This document shows, piece after piece, positions 16,188 through 25,772 of a stretch of DNA of 56,027 nt. The notes beneath the pieces were generated by a model. That model was not told where the DNA came from and did no database searches. It saw only the letters and a list, made by a program, of their open reading frames with translations. The stretch is from Bacteroidales bacterium (GTDB lineage: Bacteria; Bacteroidota; Bacteroidia; Bacteroidales; F082): positions 1 through 56,027 of the forward strand of contig JACZJI010000129.1 of NCBI GenBank assembly GCA_014860665.1, given 5' to 3'. The first letter of the stretch is position 1; each line of letters begins with the position of its first letter. Position numbers and translations under genes: made by a program.

Positions 16188-19100
16188 ATGAACAATTTTT
16201 ATAACAAATTCAAAAGTCCTCTTTTTGTTTTGATGATCATTGTGGCACTGGCCGGCGTATATTCCTACCAGAATATGAAAACCGAGCTCTTTCCCAATGT
16301 TACCTTTCCGAAGATAAAAGTCATTGCCGACAACGGAGAACAGCCAGTGGGCAAAATGATGATTTCGGTAACCCGTCCGCTGGAAGAAGCCATCAAAAAG
16401 AGCGAAAATCTTACTTTGCTGAAGAGTATCACATCTCGCGGAAGCTGCGAAATATCTGCTTTTTATCACTGGAAATCCAACATCAATCTGGCACAGCAGC
16501 AGATTTCCGAACGCATTGCCGAAATAAGAAATGATCTGCCTCCCGGAACCAAAATCCAGATTGAACAAATGAACCCATCCATCTCACCGGTGGAAGGCTA
16601 TTCGCTTGAAGGCGATAAAAGTCCGATTGAATTAAGGATGCTGGCACTATATACCGTCAAACCCTACCTGGAACAAATCAGCGGAATCAGGGAAGTGGAT
16701 ATTACAGGCGGAAAAATCAAAGAATATCAGTTGGTGCTGGATCAGCAAAAGATGAGTCGTTTGGGAATTACCCCTGAAATGGTGGATGCTGTTCTCAAAC
16801 AAACCAACTTTATCAAAGCCAACGGATATGTAGATGATTTCAGAAGGCTGTATCTGAGTTTGACCAATGCCAATATCGAAAATCTGGATCAACTCAGAAA
16901 TACAGTCATCAGGAGTACGCCAACCGGCGTTATCAGAATTAAGGACTTTGCCCACGTTCAAATCGGAGAACAAAGGCAATATGTCCGCATTAAAGCCAAC
17001 GGGAAAAATGTTCCGCTTATCGCGATTTTAAAACAGCCTGAAGCTAATTTGATGAACCTGAACCAACAGATTCAGCAAAGAATAAAAGCTCTGAACGACC
17101 ACATTCTTCCGAAAGGAGTCCATATCCGGCCGTTTTATAATCAGGCTACTTTCGTGGGAAGCGCTATTAAAAGTATCCGCGATGTGCTTTGGATTGGACT
17201 TTTGCTCGCCATTGTAGTAACCATTGTCTTTTTACGTTCGCTGAAAAGCAGCTTCATTATTTTAGTCAGTGTGCCCTTGTCTCTTGCTTTTTCTATAGTG
17301 TTGCTTCATGCCTTCGGTTTCGATTTCAACATCATGACTTTGGGAGCTTTGGCGGCAGCGATAGCCTTGGTTATCGACGATTCGGTGGTGATTGTGGAGC
17401 AAATCCACAGAACCCATGAAGAAAATCCTGATGAAGATTTCAAAACCGTTGTCCCAAAAGCCATCAAATATCTTTTTCCGGCAATGGTAGGATCTTCGCT
17501 ATCGACCATTGTAATCTTTCTTCCTTTTGGGATTATGTCGGGAGTAGCAGGCGCCTATTTCAACATCATGACCGAAACCATGATCATCACGCTGACCGCC
17601 TCTTTCCTGGTAACCTGGATTGGACTGCCGGTATTTTATCTGGTGTTTTTCCCGAAAACAACACAAAAACATAGTCAGCAGCATGCCCTAAAGAAAAGAA
17701 ACTGGGTAGGATTTTTCATCCATCGTCCGTATATCGCTGTTAGTATGGTACTGGCTTCTTTGCTGATTATGTATATTGTCTATCCACGCCTCCCTTCCGG
17801 TTTCCTCCCATATATGGACGAAGGTTCCATTGTACTTGATTTTGTAAGCCCTCCGGGGACCACACTTCAGGAAACAGAAGTCATGCTTGAGAAAATTGAT
17901 CACATTCTGGCAACCATACCGGAAGTCAACTCCTATTCACGTCGTACAGGAACACAGATGGGATTTTTCATCACCGAACCTAATACCGGCGATTATCTCA
18001 TTCAGCTGAAAAGAAAAAGAAAGCTCACCACAGATCAGGTGATTGATGAAATCAGGAAAAAAGTGGAAAGCGAGGTACCGGCACTTCAGGTTGATTTCGG
18101 CCAGGTAATCACTGATAAGCTTGGGGATTTGATGAGTTCTGTACAGCCTATTTCCATCAAAATATTTGGAGATAATGAAAATGTAATCCGGCATTACGCC
18201 GAACAGATAGCCGATGTTGTAAGTTCGGTACGCGGCACCGCCGATGTTTTTGATGGGGTTACCATAGCAGGACCGGAAATTGAAGTGAGGCCGAATATTG
18301 CCAAACTAGGTCGTTTTGGAATGACCCCACAGGACTTACAATATCAGCTTCAAACCCGTACTGATGGAACGGTGGTAGGCACTATTCAGGATCCCATGCA
18401 GTTCACTGATGTTCGTATGATTTATCCTAACCGCGACAGTACTGGCGTGGAAGCCGTGAAAAAAGGAAAACTATTTCTGCCAGACGGAAGACTGGTACCC
18501 ATGAAGGGCTTTGCCACCGTTCAGACCATTCCGGGCGTTCCTGAAATCGACCGGGAAAATCTTAAAAAAGTGGATTACGTTACTGCCCGTCTCAACAACC
18601 GGGATTTGGGAAGCACTTTGAAAGACATTCAAAAAGCAATTTCTGAAAAAATCAGCCTGCCACAAGGCTATACCATTGAATATGGAGGCGCTTATGAACA
18701 ACAGCAAAAGGCATTTCAAGAGCTGGAATTAATTCTGTTCCTGGCTGCCCTGCTGGTTTTTACAGTAATTCTTTTCCTGTTCAAAAGGCTGAAGGTGGCG
18801 CTACTCATTATTTTCCTCACATTACTGGGGCCGACCGGTAGCGCTTTACTCCTCTACTTTTTCAACATCCCTTTAAATGTGGGAAGTTATGTCGGGATCA
18901 TAATGATCGTGGGCATTGTGGGAGAAGCTTCTATCTTTACTTACCTTCAGTATAACGAAGAGCGGAAAAGAGGACGTTCTGTGGATGAATCAATCATTTA
19001 TTCTATTTCCATCCGCTTACGCCCCAAACTAATGACTGCACTGGGAGCTATTTTTGCATTGCTCCCGTTGGCGATGGGAATTGGAACCGGAGCACAAATG

Positions 19101-19241
19101 CACCAGCCGCTTGCAGTTGCCGTTATCGGAGGATTGTTAATGGCACTTCCGGTGTTGCTCATTGCACTTCCGACATTTTTGAGAATTATGGAAAAAGCAG
19201 ATAAACCAAAGTCAATTACAGCAGAAAATACTAATGAATAA
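16188..19241 (+). CDS. RND efflux permease (first of two)
   Basis: 1017 residues with the 12-TM, two-large-loop architecture of RND pumps. TM1 is at about 10-28, TMs 2-6 at about 330-475, and the C-terminal block at about 850-1000. TM4 carries the Asp pair of drug/proton pumps (Asp397-Asp398 in ALVIDDSVVIVEQ). At the TM10 position where AcrB has Lys940 this protein has Glu913 (GIVGEASIFTYL), as in CusA/SilA-type metal pumps. It therefore mixes HAE-like and HME-like features, and the substrate cannot be assigned. A Shine-Dalgarno (AGAGGA) precedes the ATG. It is coupled with the adaptor upstream and the PAP2 gene 15 nt downstream. Confidence 0.9.
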   Translation: MNNFYNKFKSPLFVLMIIVALAGVYSYQNMKTELFPNVTFPKIKVIADNGEQPVGKMMISVTRPLEEAIKKSENLTLLKSITSRGSCEISAFYHWKSNINLAQQQISERIAEIRNDLPPGTKIQIEQMNPSISPVEGYSLEGDKSPIELRMLALYTVKPYLEQISGIREVDITGGKIKEYQLVLDQQKMSRLGITPEMVDAVLKQTNFIKANGYVDDFRRLYLSLTNANIENLDQLRNTVIRSTPTGVIRIKDFAHVQIGEQRQYVRIKANGKNVPLIAILKQPEANLMNLNQQIQQRIKALNDHILPKGVHIRPFYNQATFVGSAIKSIRDVLWIGLLLAIVVTIVFLRSLKSSFIILVSVPLSLAFSIVLLHAFGFDFNIMTLGALAAAIALVIDDSVVIVEQIHRTHEENPDEDFKTVVPKAIKYLFPAMVGSSLSTIVIFLPFGIMSGVAGAYFNIMTETMIITLTASFLVTWIGLPVFYLVFFPKTTQKHSQQHALKKRNWVGFFIHRPYIAVSMVLASLLIMYIVYPRLPSGFLPYMDEGSIVLDFVSPPGTTLQETEVMLEKIDHILATIPEVNSYSRRTGTQMGFFITEPNTGDYLIQLKRKRKLTTDQVIDEIRKKVESEVPALQVDFGQVITDKLGDLMSSVQPISIKIFGDNENVIRHYAEQIADVVSSVRGTADVFDGVTIAGPEIEVRPNIAKLGRFGMTPQDLQYQLQTRTDGTVVGTIQDPMQFTDVRMIYPNRDSTGVEAVKKGKLFLPDGRLVPMKGFATVQTIPGVPEIDRENLKKVDYVTARLNNRDLGSTLKDIQKAISEKISLPQGYTIEYGGAYEQQQKAFQELELILFLAALLVFTVILFLFKRLKVALLIIFLTLLGPTGSALLLYFFNIPLNVGSYVGIIMIVGIVGEASIFTYLQYNEERKRGRSVDESIIYSISIRLRPKLMTALGAIFALLPLAMGIGTGAQMHQPLAVAVIGGLLMALPVLLIALPTFLRIMEKADKPKSITAENTNE

Positions 19242-19256
19242 ACTAATCAGAAACGT

Positions 19257-20081
19257 ATGAAGAAATTTTTGAAAGCCACAACAATTTTGATGATAGCCCT
19301 GGGAATGTCTTTTCAGGTTGCCGCCCAGACAAATGATTTTTCTTCCTATCCTACCAAGCCCTGCAAGCAGTACTATTTGTCATACTGGACGGCGACAAAA
19401 AAGACTGTAACGGCACCTTTCCACTGGAAAAAACCGGAATGGATTGCTTTTGGAGGAGTAGTTGCCGGCGGAGCCACACTTTATATTTTCGATAATAAAA
19501 TCAATAATTTTTTCCAGGCACATCAAACGGCTGGTTTGAATAGAGTTGCTAAATACGGACTTGAACCTCTGGGAAGCGGTGTTTACTCTTTTCCCTTTGT
19601 AGCCGGATTTTATTTCTACGGAGTTGCCACTCACAACAAAAAAATGATGCGCGTGGCAATGGCAGCTACGCAAGCCGTGATAATCGGAGGAGTGAGCGTA
19701 GAAGTAGTGAAAAATATTTTCGGACGTGTGAGACCTTATCAGAGTGTTCCGGCAAACCCAAGATTATGGATGGGACCGACTCATATACCCAATTATGTCT
19801 CATTTCCTTCGGGTCATACCGTGGTGGCTTTCTCGCTGGCAACGGTATTTGCCTCAGCATATAAAGACAAACCCTGGGTTGGTATTCTGTCTTACGGACT
19901 TGCTACAGGCGTAGGATTGTCAAGAATTTACAATGACAAACACTGGTCATCGGATGTGCTTTTGGGTGCAGCATTAGGATTTGCAGTCGGGAAAACCGCT
20001 TATCATATTCTGGAAGGAAATCCTCATCTTAAGATGGGAATCATGAACGATGGCACTGTAGGAATGGCTTACCATTTTTAA
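19257..20081 (+). CDS. PAP2-family membrane-associated phosphatase
   Basis: 274 residues. The signal peptide is at 1-23. All three acid-phosphatase motifs of the PAP2 superfamily are intact: Lys152-x6-Arg159-Pro160, SFPSGH at 182-187 (His187) and SR(222-223)-x5-His229-x3-Asp233. Members dephosphorylate lipid phosphates such as phosphatidate, undecaprenyl pyrophosphate or phosphatidylglycerol phosphate on the periplasmic side of membranes. The product is predicted to be exported, with hydrophobic segments around 63-78, 108-123 and 133-150. Its position in the middle of an efflux operon is unusual and suggests a role in remodelling the envelope or processing a lipid-linked substrate of one of the pumps; that is inference. 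Confidence 0.88.
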   Translation: MKKFLKATTILMIALGMSFQVAAQTNDFSSYPTKPCKQYYLSYWTATKKTVTAPFHWKKPEWIAFGGVVAGGATLYIFDNKINNFFQAHQTAGLNRVAKYGLEPLGSGVYSFPFVAGFYFYGVATHNKKMMRVAMAATQAVIIGGVSVEVVKNIFGRVRPYQSVPANPRLWMGPTHIPNYVSFPSGHTVVAFSLATVFASAYKDKPWVGILSYGLATGVGLSRIYNDKHWSSDVLLGAALGFAVGKTAYHILEGNPHLKMGIMNDGTVGMAYHF

Positions 20082-20088
20082 CTAACTA

Positions 20089-20106
20089 TGGGTTTTTTCA
20101 AACCCA
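20089..20106 (+). other. Intercistronic hairpin between the two halves of the efflux operon
   Basis: TGGGTTT (20089-20095), loop TTTC, AAACCCA (20100-20106). It lies in the 47-nt gap between the PAP2 and second adaptor genes, with no U-run after it. It could set relative transcript levels or stability of the two pump modules. Confidence 0.4.
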
Positions 20107-20128
20107 ACAATTAAGGAAGGGATGAAAA

Positions 20129-21184
20129 ATGAAAAAAAATCGGACTTCCATCATCAATTTTGGTCTTATTGTCCTTGCGGGAACACTGATCAGTTGCCAG
20201 CATACCGCAACCGGAACAAACAAAGCTGCCTTTGTAAAGACAAAATCAGTTGCAGCGACTTCCGCAACATTTTATAACGAAATAAAAGGTTTTGGAACTC
20301 TTCAAGCAATCAACTCCCTGGATTTGGAAGCCAAATTCGACGGGATTGTGCATTTTAATAATCTGAAGGAAAAAATCAAAAAGGGAGAAATAGTTTATAC
20401 CCTTGTCGGACCTGAAATAGCCCTAAAAAGGGAAGACTTAAAAAAGGCTTATGATAATGCCAAAATTCAGTACGATTATCTGAAAAAATATTACGAGGCA
20501 CAGAAAAAGTTGTTAAACAAAAATTATTTGTCCAGAATAGATTTTGAAAATGCTGCCAAAGATTTTCAAAATGCCCAGAATATTTTGAATACAACTGAAT
20601 ATGATTTGAACTACTTCAAAACCATGACTTCCTTCCGGGCACCTTTTGACGGATTTTTGGATAATATTCAGGTACCGCAGGGAGAAGATGCGGTTACCGG
20701 CCAGTTGCTTGGCACTTTTCAAAATGATAATTACCTGAAACTGGGTGCAGCCTATTACGGAAATCCTGATTCTCTTTCATCCAAAGAATTTCTCATCAGA
20801 ATCAACGGTCAGACTTTTCAGGGAAAACTGATTTATAAAGAAAAAGCCATCAACCCTTCTAGCGGTGGGCATACATTATGGGTTTCCCTGAAGGACCCCA
20901 AACATCAGCTAAAAAGTGGGGAATACGTATCCTTTTCTTTTCTTGGAAAGAAACGCGAATCGGTGGCAGTTCCTCATGCAGCTATTATTGAAAAGGAATC
21001 GAAATATTTTGTCATTACCTTAAAAAACGGAAAATACTATAGGACTCCTGTTGAAACCGGACAGGAAAAAGACGGTTTGACTGAAATAAAATCCGGTTTG
21101 AAAATAGGAGATCAGGTACTAACACAGGGTGTTTTTGAAGTGTTTTACGGAAACCTTACTAAAAGTATGAATGTTGCGGATTAA
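20129..21184 (+). CDS. RND periplasmic adaptor lipoprotein (second of two)
   Basis: 351 residues. Lipobox at Cys23 (GTLISC). This adaptor is canonical: a first lipoyl half (LEAKFDGIVHFNNLKEKIKKGE), a clear alpha-helical hairpin (about 92-160, including KKAYDNAKIQYDYLKKYYE), the second lipoyl half (MTSFRAPFDGFLDNIQVPQGEDA), a beta-barrel, and a membrane-proximal domain (VAVPHAAIIEKESKYFVI). It couples to the RND pump 15 nt downstream. A strong Shine-Dalgarno (AAGGAAGGG) lies shortly upstream of the ATG and suggests efficient independent initiation after the intercistronic hairpin. Confidence 0.9.
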   Translation: MKKNRTSIINFGLIVLAGTLISCQHTATGTNKAAFVKTKSVAATSATFYNEIKGFGTLQAINSLDLEAKFDGIVHFNNLKEKIKKGEIVYTLVGPEIALKREDLKKAYDNAKIQYDYLKKYYEAQKKLLNKNYLSRIDFENAAKDFQNAQNILNTTEYDLNYFKTMTSFRAPFDGFLDNIQVPQGEDAVTGQLLGTFQNDNYLKLGAAYYGNPDSLSSKEFLIRINGQTFQGKLIYKEKAINPSSGGHTLWVSLKDPKHQLKSGEYVSFSFLGKKRESVAVPHAAIIEKESKYFVITLKNGKYYRTPVETGQEKDGLTEIKSGLKIGDQVLTQGVFEVFYGNLTKSMNVAD

Positions 21185-21199
21185 CAGGTTGCATTACGC

Positions 21200-24100
21200 A
21201 TGAAAAAGTCATTTGAAAATTATATCAGAAGACCTTTCTATTCTTTGGCTATCATTTTCATTTTGATAGTTGCCGGAACATGGAGTCTGTTCAACATGCC
21301 GGTAGATTACTTCCCGGGAATCAATTATCCCCTGGTAAATGTGATTACACAGTATCCCGGTGCTTCACCGAAGGATATGGAAATTCTTTTTACCGATCCC
21401 ATCGAAAATGCACTTGAGGGAATCCGTGGTATAAAAAGGACTTCCTCGGTAACTACCATGGGACATTCGGAAGTGACTGTGGAATTCAGCGACAATTACT
21501 CCGTTAAGGATGCACGACAATTAACCACAGCAGCACTTTCAACACTTTCAGGACAGTTACCTTCGGGGGCAGTTCCTGTTATTGATAATCTCGGAAGCCG
21601 TATGCAGGACGTTATCGGTTTTACTTTCGACAACCCGGAAATTCCACCTTATGTTTTACGCGATATAGTCCAATACCGAATCAAACCTGCCTTATTGAGC
21701 CTTGGAAATATTTCGAGAATCGATGTGATTGGAGGAAATAGGCCTGCTTTCATTGTTGAACCCAATCCCGAAAAATTGCGTTTGTTGCACCTGAGTCTTA
21801 TGGGTATCGAAAATGTTCTGAAAAGTAATAATATTATTGTTTCCGGCCGTTACCTGCAGCATCACTATTATGACATTCCTATCCAAGGAAACGGTCAGTA
21901 TCAAAAACTTTCGGACCTGGATTATCTTAGAGTTGCTACACTGAAAAACGGAACTCCTGTTTTCTTGAAAGACATTGCCACCATTCGCCTGGGGGGATTG
22001 CCGGAGCATTACAGCGTCAGAAGCAATCAATATCCTGCCGTAGCACTTTTAGTACAAAAAGCGGAGGGTGTCGGTTCAATAGTAGCGGCTTCTGCTGTCC
22101 AAAAGAAGCTGCAATCGCTGCAAAAATTATTGCCTCCCGGAACTGAAGTTCACAAATTCTATGACCAGTCGGAAGTTCTGAGTCGTTCAATGGATGGAGT
22201 AAGGAAGGAAGTCTATATTGGAGCTGTTCTTGCCATGCTGGTGTTGTTCTTATTCCTCCAGCGAATTGCCCCTACCCTGATTGTATCGATTACCATTCCA
22301 TTAGCATTATTTTTTGCTGCAATCATCATGTATGCAATGAATTATTCACTGAACATGATAACGCTGGCAGCACTTACATTGTCTTTAGGAATGGTGGTTG
22401 ACGATTCCATTATTGTTCTGGAAATCATTGAAAAATTCCTGGAAAAGGGTAAATCACTTATGGAATCCATACAATCGGGTGTTAAAGAAATTTTTGCAGC
22501 CGATTTGAACGGAACCCTTACCACCATCATAGTTTTTCTTCCTTTGCTGTTTTTCAAAGGCTACATAAAAGATATGATCACACCTTTCGGGCTGACCATA
22601 ACGCTTACGCTGGCGGGTTCGTTTCTTATTTCGATCACTGTCATTCCTGCTCTGGTGTACTGGAAAGGAAATCTGAAAGGTGACAAACCGGTTGAAGCTG
22701 CTTTCCTAGACAAGTTCAAAAATTTCAACGATAGACTGCTCCGCTTTTCCATGCAGCATAAAAAGTCGGTCATTACCGGACTCATTGTGTTGTTTACTGC
22801 AGGAGCTGTGAGCGTACCGCTGCTAAATGAGGCTAATATGCTTCCTCCTGTAGATGAAGGTGCGCTATTGTTTGAATATGTTATGAAGCCAGGAGTTTCA
22901 CTGAAAGAATCTGTAAAAGTAGGTGAACAACTGGCAGATATTATCAGGGAAAATCCCAATGTGAACAATATTTATTTGAGAATTGGCTCACCGGAAAACA
23001 GTTTTTATATGGAAAACGTAAACCGTGGCGAACTGTTTATAAAACTGGTAAGCAAAAATCACAGAACGGAAAGTGTATCGCAACTCATGGCCGGATTTAA
23101 AAAACAATTTGCCACTTTTGATGGGGTAGTAATTTTATATCATCAGCCCACAGAGGAAAATATAGATGAAAGCTTCAGCGGATTGCCTGCTTTTTTTGGC
23201 GTTTCAGTAACAGGCCCCAATCTTGACACTCTGGCCAACATTGCCTCAACCATTGAAAAAGTGGCGCATCAATCGGGTTATTTCTCAGATATAATCAATA
23301 ATTCCCAATATCTTGTTCCCCAGCTTGACATAACACCAAATCGCCCGGAGCTGGCCCGATACGGATTGAATGCCTCCAACCTTTTCCAACAGCTCGCTTT
23401 GGCCTTCCGCGGAGAAGTTGTTGCCAGTTTTGTAAAAGAACAGGTTCTTTATTCTGTGTTTTTGCGGCTCCCTGAAAAGGACAGAAAAAATATTGAAACA
23501 CTCAAAGAGCTTCCGGTTCAGACGGACAATGGAAATTATATCCCACTGGAAAAATTGGCAAATATCCGGATAGTGAATTCCATTCCTTCCATCAGCCACT
23601 TGGATGGAGAACGGGAACTTACTGTGATAGCCAGTCCGCTGGGAAATCTTTTCAGTGCAGTCAAAAAGTTAAAGACTGCACTTGGACAAAAGGTTCTACC
23701 GGAAGGATATAACATTCAAATTCGTGGTCAATACCAGACTATGATAGAAACGGTGAAGTCTTTTACATTCGTAATCCTGATTGCTGTATTCCTGATTTAT
23801 CTGATTCTTTACCTGCAATTCAATTCTTTCTGGCAGCCCTTCGTCATTTTGTTGAAAATACCGCTGGATTTCATTGGGGTATTTATTGCTCTGCTAATTA
23901 CTCGCCAGCAGTTAAATATTTCAGTCGCCCTTGGACTGCTTACATTGATTGGAGTCTCAGTTAACAATGCGATTATTTTGATTGACAAAGTAAACAGGTT
24001 ACAAAAAGAGGAACATTATTCGTTGGATGACGCACTTCAGGAAGCAGTCCATGCACGTACCCGACCAATTCTCATGACTGGATTGACTACCATTATAGCC

Positions 24101-24250
24101 GTTTTACCTGCTGCTCTCGGATTCGGGTCGGCAATCCATCAACCTTTTGCCATAACCATTGTGGGAGGTATGCTCACCGGAATCTTCTTCTCATTAAACA
24201 TCATCCCCGCATTTTACCAGGGATTTGCACGCCGGTTTGAAAGAAAATGA
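21200..24250 (+). CDS. RND efflux permease (second of two)
   Basis: 1016 residues with full RND architecture. The N-terminus has the typical TM1 and porter entry (MPVDYFPGINYPLVNVITQYPGASP). TM4 has Asp401-Asp402 (LGMVVDDSIIVLEII). The TM10 position has Asn922 (GVSVNNAIILID) rather than Lys, as in many Bacteroidota and MdtB/C-like pumps. It probably exports hydrophobic or amphiphilic compounds. It is the last gene of the operon and ends 10 bases before the end of the convergent DUF1338 gene. It is only distantly similar to the first pump by eye, so a recent tandem duplication is unlikely. Confidence 0.9.
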   Translation: MKKSFENYIRRPFYSLAIIFILIVAGTWSLFNMPVDYFPGINYPLVNVITQYPGASPKDMEILFTDPIENALEGIRGIKRTSSVTTMGHSEVTVEFSDNYSVKDARQLTTAALSTLSGQLPSGAVPVIDNLGSRMQDVIGFTFDNPEIPPYVLRDIVQYRIKPALLSLGNISRIDVIGGNRPAFIVEPNPEKLRLLHLSLMGIENVLKSNNIIVSGRYLQHHYYDIPIQGNGQYQKLSDLDYLRVATLKNGTPVFLKDIATIRLGGLPEHYSVRSNQYPAVALLVQKAEGVGSIVAASAVQKKLQSLQKLLPPGTEVHKFYDQSEVLSRSMDGVRKEVYIGAVLAMLVLFLFLQRIAPTLIVSITIPLALFFAAIIMYAMNYSLNMITLAALTLSLGMVVDDSIIVLEIIEKFLEKGKSLMESIQSGVKEIFAADLNGTLTTIIVFLPLLFFKGYIKDMITPFGLTITLTLAGSFLISITVIPALVYWKGNLKGDKPVEAAFLDKFKNFNDRLLRFSMQHKKSVITGLIVLFTAGAVSVPLLNEANMLPPVDEGALLFEYVMKPGVSLKESVKVGEQLADIIRENPNVNNIYLRIGSPENSFYMENVNRGELFIKLVSKNHRTESVSQLMAGFKKQFATFDGVVILYHQPTEENIDESFSGLPAFFGVSVTGPNLDTLANIASTIEKVAHQSGYFSDIINNSQYLVPQLDITPNRPELARYGLNASNLFQQLALAFRGEVVASFVKEQVLYSVFLRLPEKDRKNIETLKELPVQTDNGNYIPLEKLANIRIVNSIPSISHLDGERELTVIASPLGNLFSAVKKLKTALGQKVLPEGYNIQIRGQYQTMIETVKSFTFVILIAVFLIYLILYLQFNSFWQPFVILLKIPLDFIGVFIALLITRQQLNISVALGLLTLIGVSVNNAIILIDKVNRLQKEEHYSLDDALQEAVHARTRPILMTGLTTIIAVLPAALGFGSAIHQPFAITIVGGMLTGIFFSLNIIPAFYQGFARRFERK

Positions 24251-24259
24251 ACTCTTTAA

Positions 24260-25066
24260 CTATTTGGTGTTATCCGTGCTTTCAAAGATTTTATCCGCCG
24301 ATTTGGCAATAAACCCGTTATATAATTTACCGTCTTGATCAGGATAACGACGGGCAAATTCATAATAGCAGGCAGGAATTTCATAAACTCCTTCTTCAAA
24401 TTGAACAGGCAGTTTCCCGGCAAGGGTACTGCTTTGTTCGAGTAATTGTTGTGGCGTTCCTTTGATTTCCCCGCCGGAAGCATTCATTGTAAATCCACTT
24501 TCTTTCAGGAATGCATTCAACTTTTCCAGTGAATTATATTTCTTAAGTGCATTTACGCTTACTGTAAAATGATTTGTCCTGAAGCCGTAAACATACAGCC
24601 AGGCAGCGTATTCAGATTCTTCACGCAGTTGCTGATAAATTTTGAAGCTCGGTTTACCCCATGCATTTCCTGCATAAAGCAATTCCATTGAGGAAATCAG
24701 TTCATCGGGAAGTTTCCTAACAATTGATTTTACTGTATTTTGAAGAAATTCACTGAATTTTCCTGTTTCCAACTGACTGATAAAAATGCGTGGTGCCTGT
24801 TTATCTGTTTTATGCTCATAATGTTTGGCAAAGAGTTTTTTCTCTTCAAAAACATAGTTACCGGCAAACTCGTAACCTACTTCCAGAAATGGTTTTGCAA
24901 GCACATCAATGTCAATTTTCGGATGATCAAATGTGCGGAAAGCGATATGGTCATTCTGCACATTTTCTCCTTCATCCGTCAATAAATCATATATTTTCTT
25001 TGCTTCAGGATTTTGTTGAAGATAATCCTTCCAAAGCCGTTCAAAAATTATTTTTGCTGTATTCAT
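24260..25066 (-). CDS. DUF1338 protein, 2-oxoadipate dioxygenase/HglS-like
   Basis: About 268 residues, matching by eye the DUF1338 family whose characterised members (HglS/YdcJ) are Fe(II) enzymes converting 2-oxoadipate to 2-hydroxyglutarate in lysine catabolism. Supporting elements are NDHIAFRTFDHPKI near residue 40 (metal-ligand His), GFRTNHFTVSVNAL (second His) and the C-terminal IPACYYEFARRYPDQDGKLYNGFI. It is shorter than the YdcJ proteins, as is usual for the Bacteroidota branch, whose activity is untested as far as I know. Start: an upstream in-frame codon at 25108 precedes the predicted transcript start, so ATG 25066 is used. Confidence 0.82.
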   Translation of the reverse strand: MNTAKIIFERLWKDYLQQNPEAKKIYDLLTDEGENVQNDHIAFRTFDHPKIDIDVLAKPFLEVGYEFAGNYVFEEKKLFAKHYEHKTDKQAPRIFISQLETGKFSEFLQNTVKSIVRKLPDELISSMELLYAGNAWGKPSFKIYQQLREESEYAAWLYVYGFRTNHFTVSVNALKKYNSLEKLNAFLKESGFTMNASGGEIKGTPQQLLEQSSTLAGKLPVQFEEGVYEIPACYYEFARRYPDQDGKLYNGFIAKSADKIFESTDNTK

Positions 25067-25085
25067 TGTCCATTTGTTTAAAAAA

Positions 25086-25093
25086 GCGAAAGT
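25086..25093 (-). promoter_or_regulatory. Weak -7 box TACTTTCG for the DUF1338 gene
   Basis: One mismatch to TAnnTTTG on the minus strand; predicted start near 25081, 15 nt before the chosen ATG. Confidence 0.3.
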
Positions 25094-25168
25094 ATTGTTT
25101 TTCCACACAAAATTCTAGGCAAGAATATCAAAATTCACAATTCCTGATTTTATGTCGTACTTGGTAAC

Positions 25169-25412
25169 TCACATCTTAATAGCATCACTTTCGACAATTT
25201 CTTTCATGATGTCGCTCTGATTCATAATATTTTCCATTGTAACGAAAACATTTTTAAGTGCCACTTCATTTACAAAATTATCATTAGAAGAATCCGTAAA
25301 ACATCAGGAAGTGTTTTCACCGCCAGCATAGCAGGTTCTATCTTTTCAAGCAATCCGGTAAGTTTCCTCATTTCAATTTTTGCTGGCTTAACTCATCCTG
25401 TGCATTAATCAT
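25169..25412 (-). pseudogene. Remnant of a small helical-protein gene with two frameshifts
   Basis: Reading minus from ATG 25412 gives MINAQDELSQQ and then a stop after an A-run. A one-base shift continues as KIEMRKLTGLLEKIEP and then AMLAVKTLPDVL. A second shift continues as TDSSNDNFVNEVALKNV, then FVTMENIMNQSDIMKEIV, and reaches a stop at 25169. The three pieces join into one plausible amphipathic protein of about 80 residues. The family is not recognised. The rest of 25067-25772 holds only the two promoters noted and AT-rich DNA. Confidence 0.45.
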
Positions 25413-25614
25413 GATTTACTGATTTAAACTATTTTAAATGAATTCTTATAAGGAAAATACTTCTAATTCATTTATACAATATTATAACCTGCAGGAATAA
25501 AAAATTTCTTCCGGTTATATCCATAAAAAAGCAAAAAATAGAAAAATGTCGGGGCATGCCTACCTAACCCCCACAAACCTTAATATTTATACTCCATATT
25601 AAATTAATAATTTT

Positions 25615-25622
25615 TATCTTTG
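25615..25622 (+). promoter_or_regulatory. -7 box TATCTTTG upstream of the LysR gene
   Basis: TAnnTTTG match; predicted start near 25627, which gives a long leader of about 145 nt before the ATG at 25773. Confidence 0.4.
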
Positions 25623-25772
25623 CGTGCTGATTAAGAGTTGTTTTCACAAAGGAATATGAAGCGACAATTTTAATTGTTTTTATGAATTTCTTCTTGTGAG
25701 TTCTGACTTTTAAATATGAGTTACCTTCGACTAAAAAACCATTAAACCCGATAATAATTTAAAAAATTAAAG

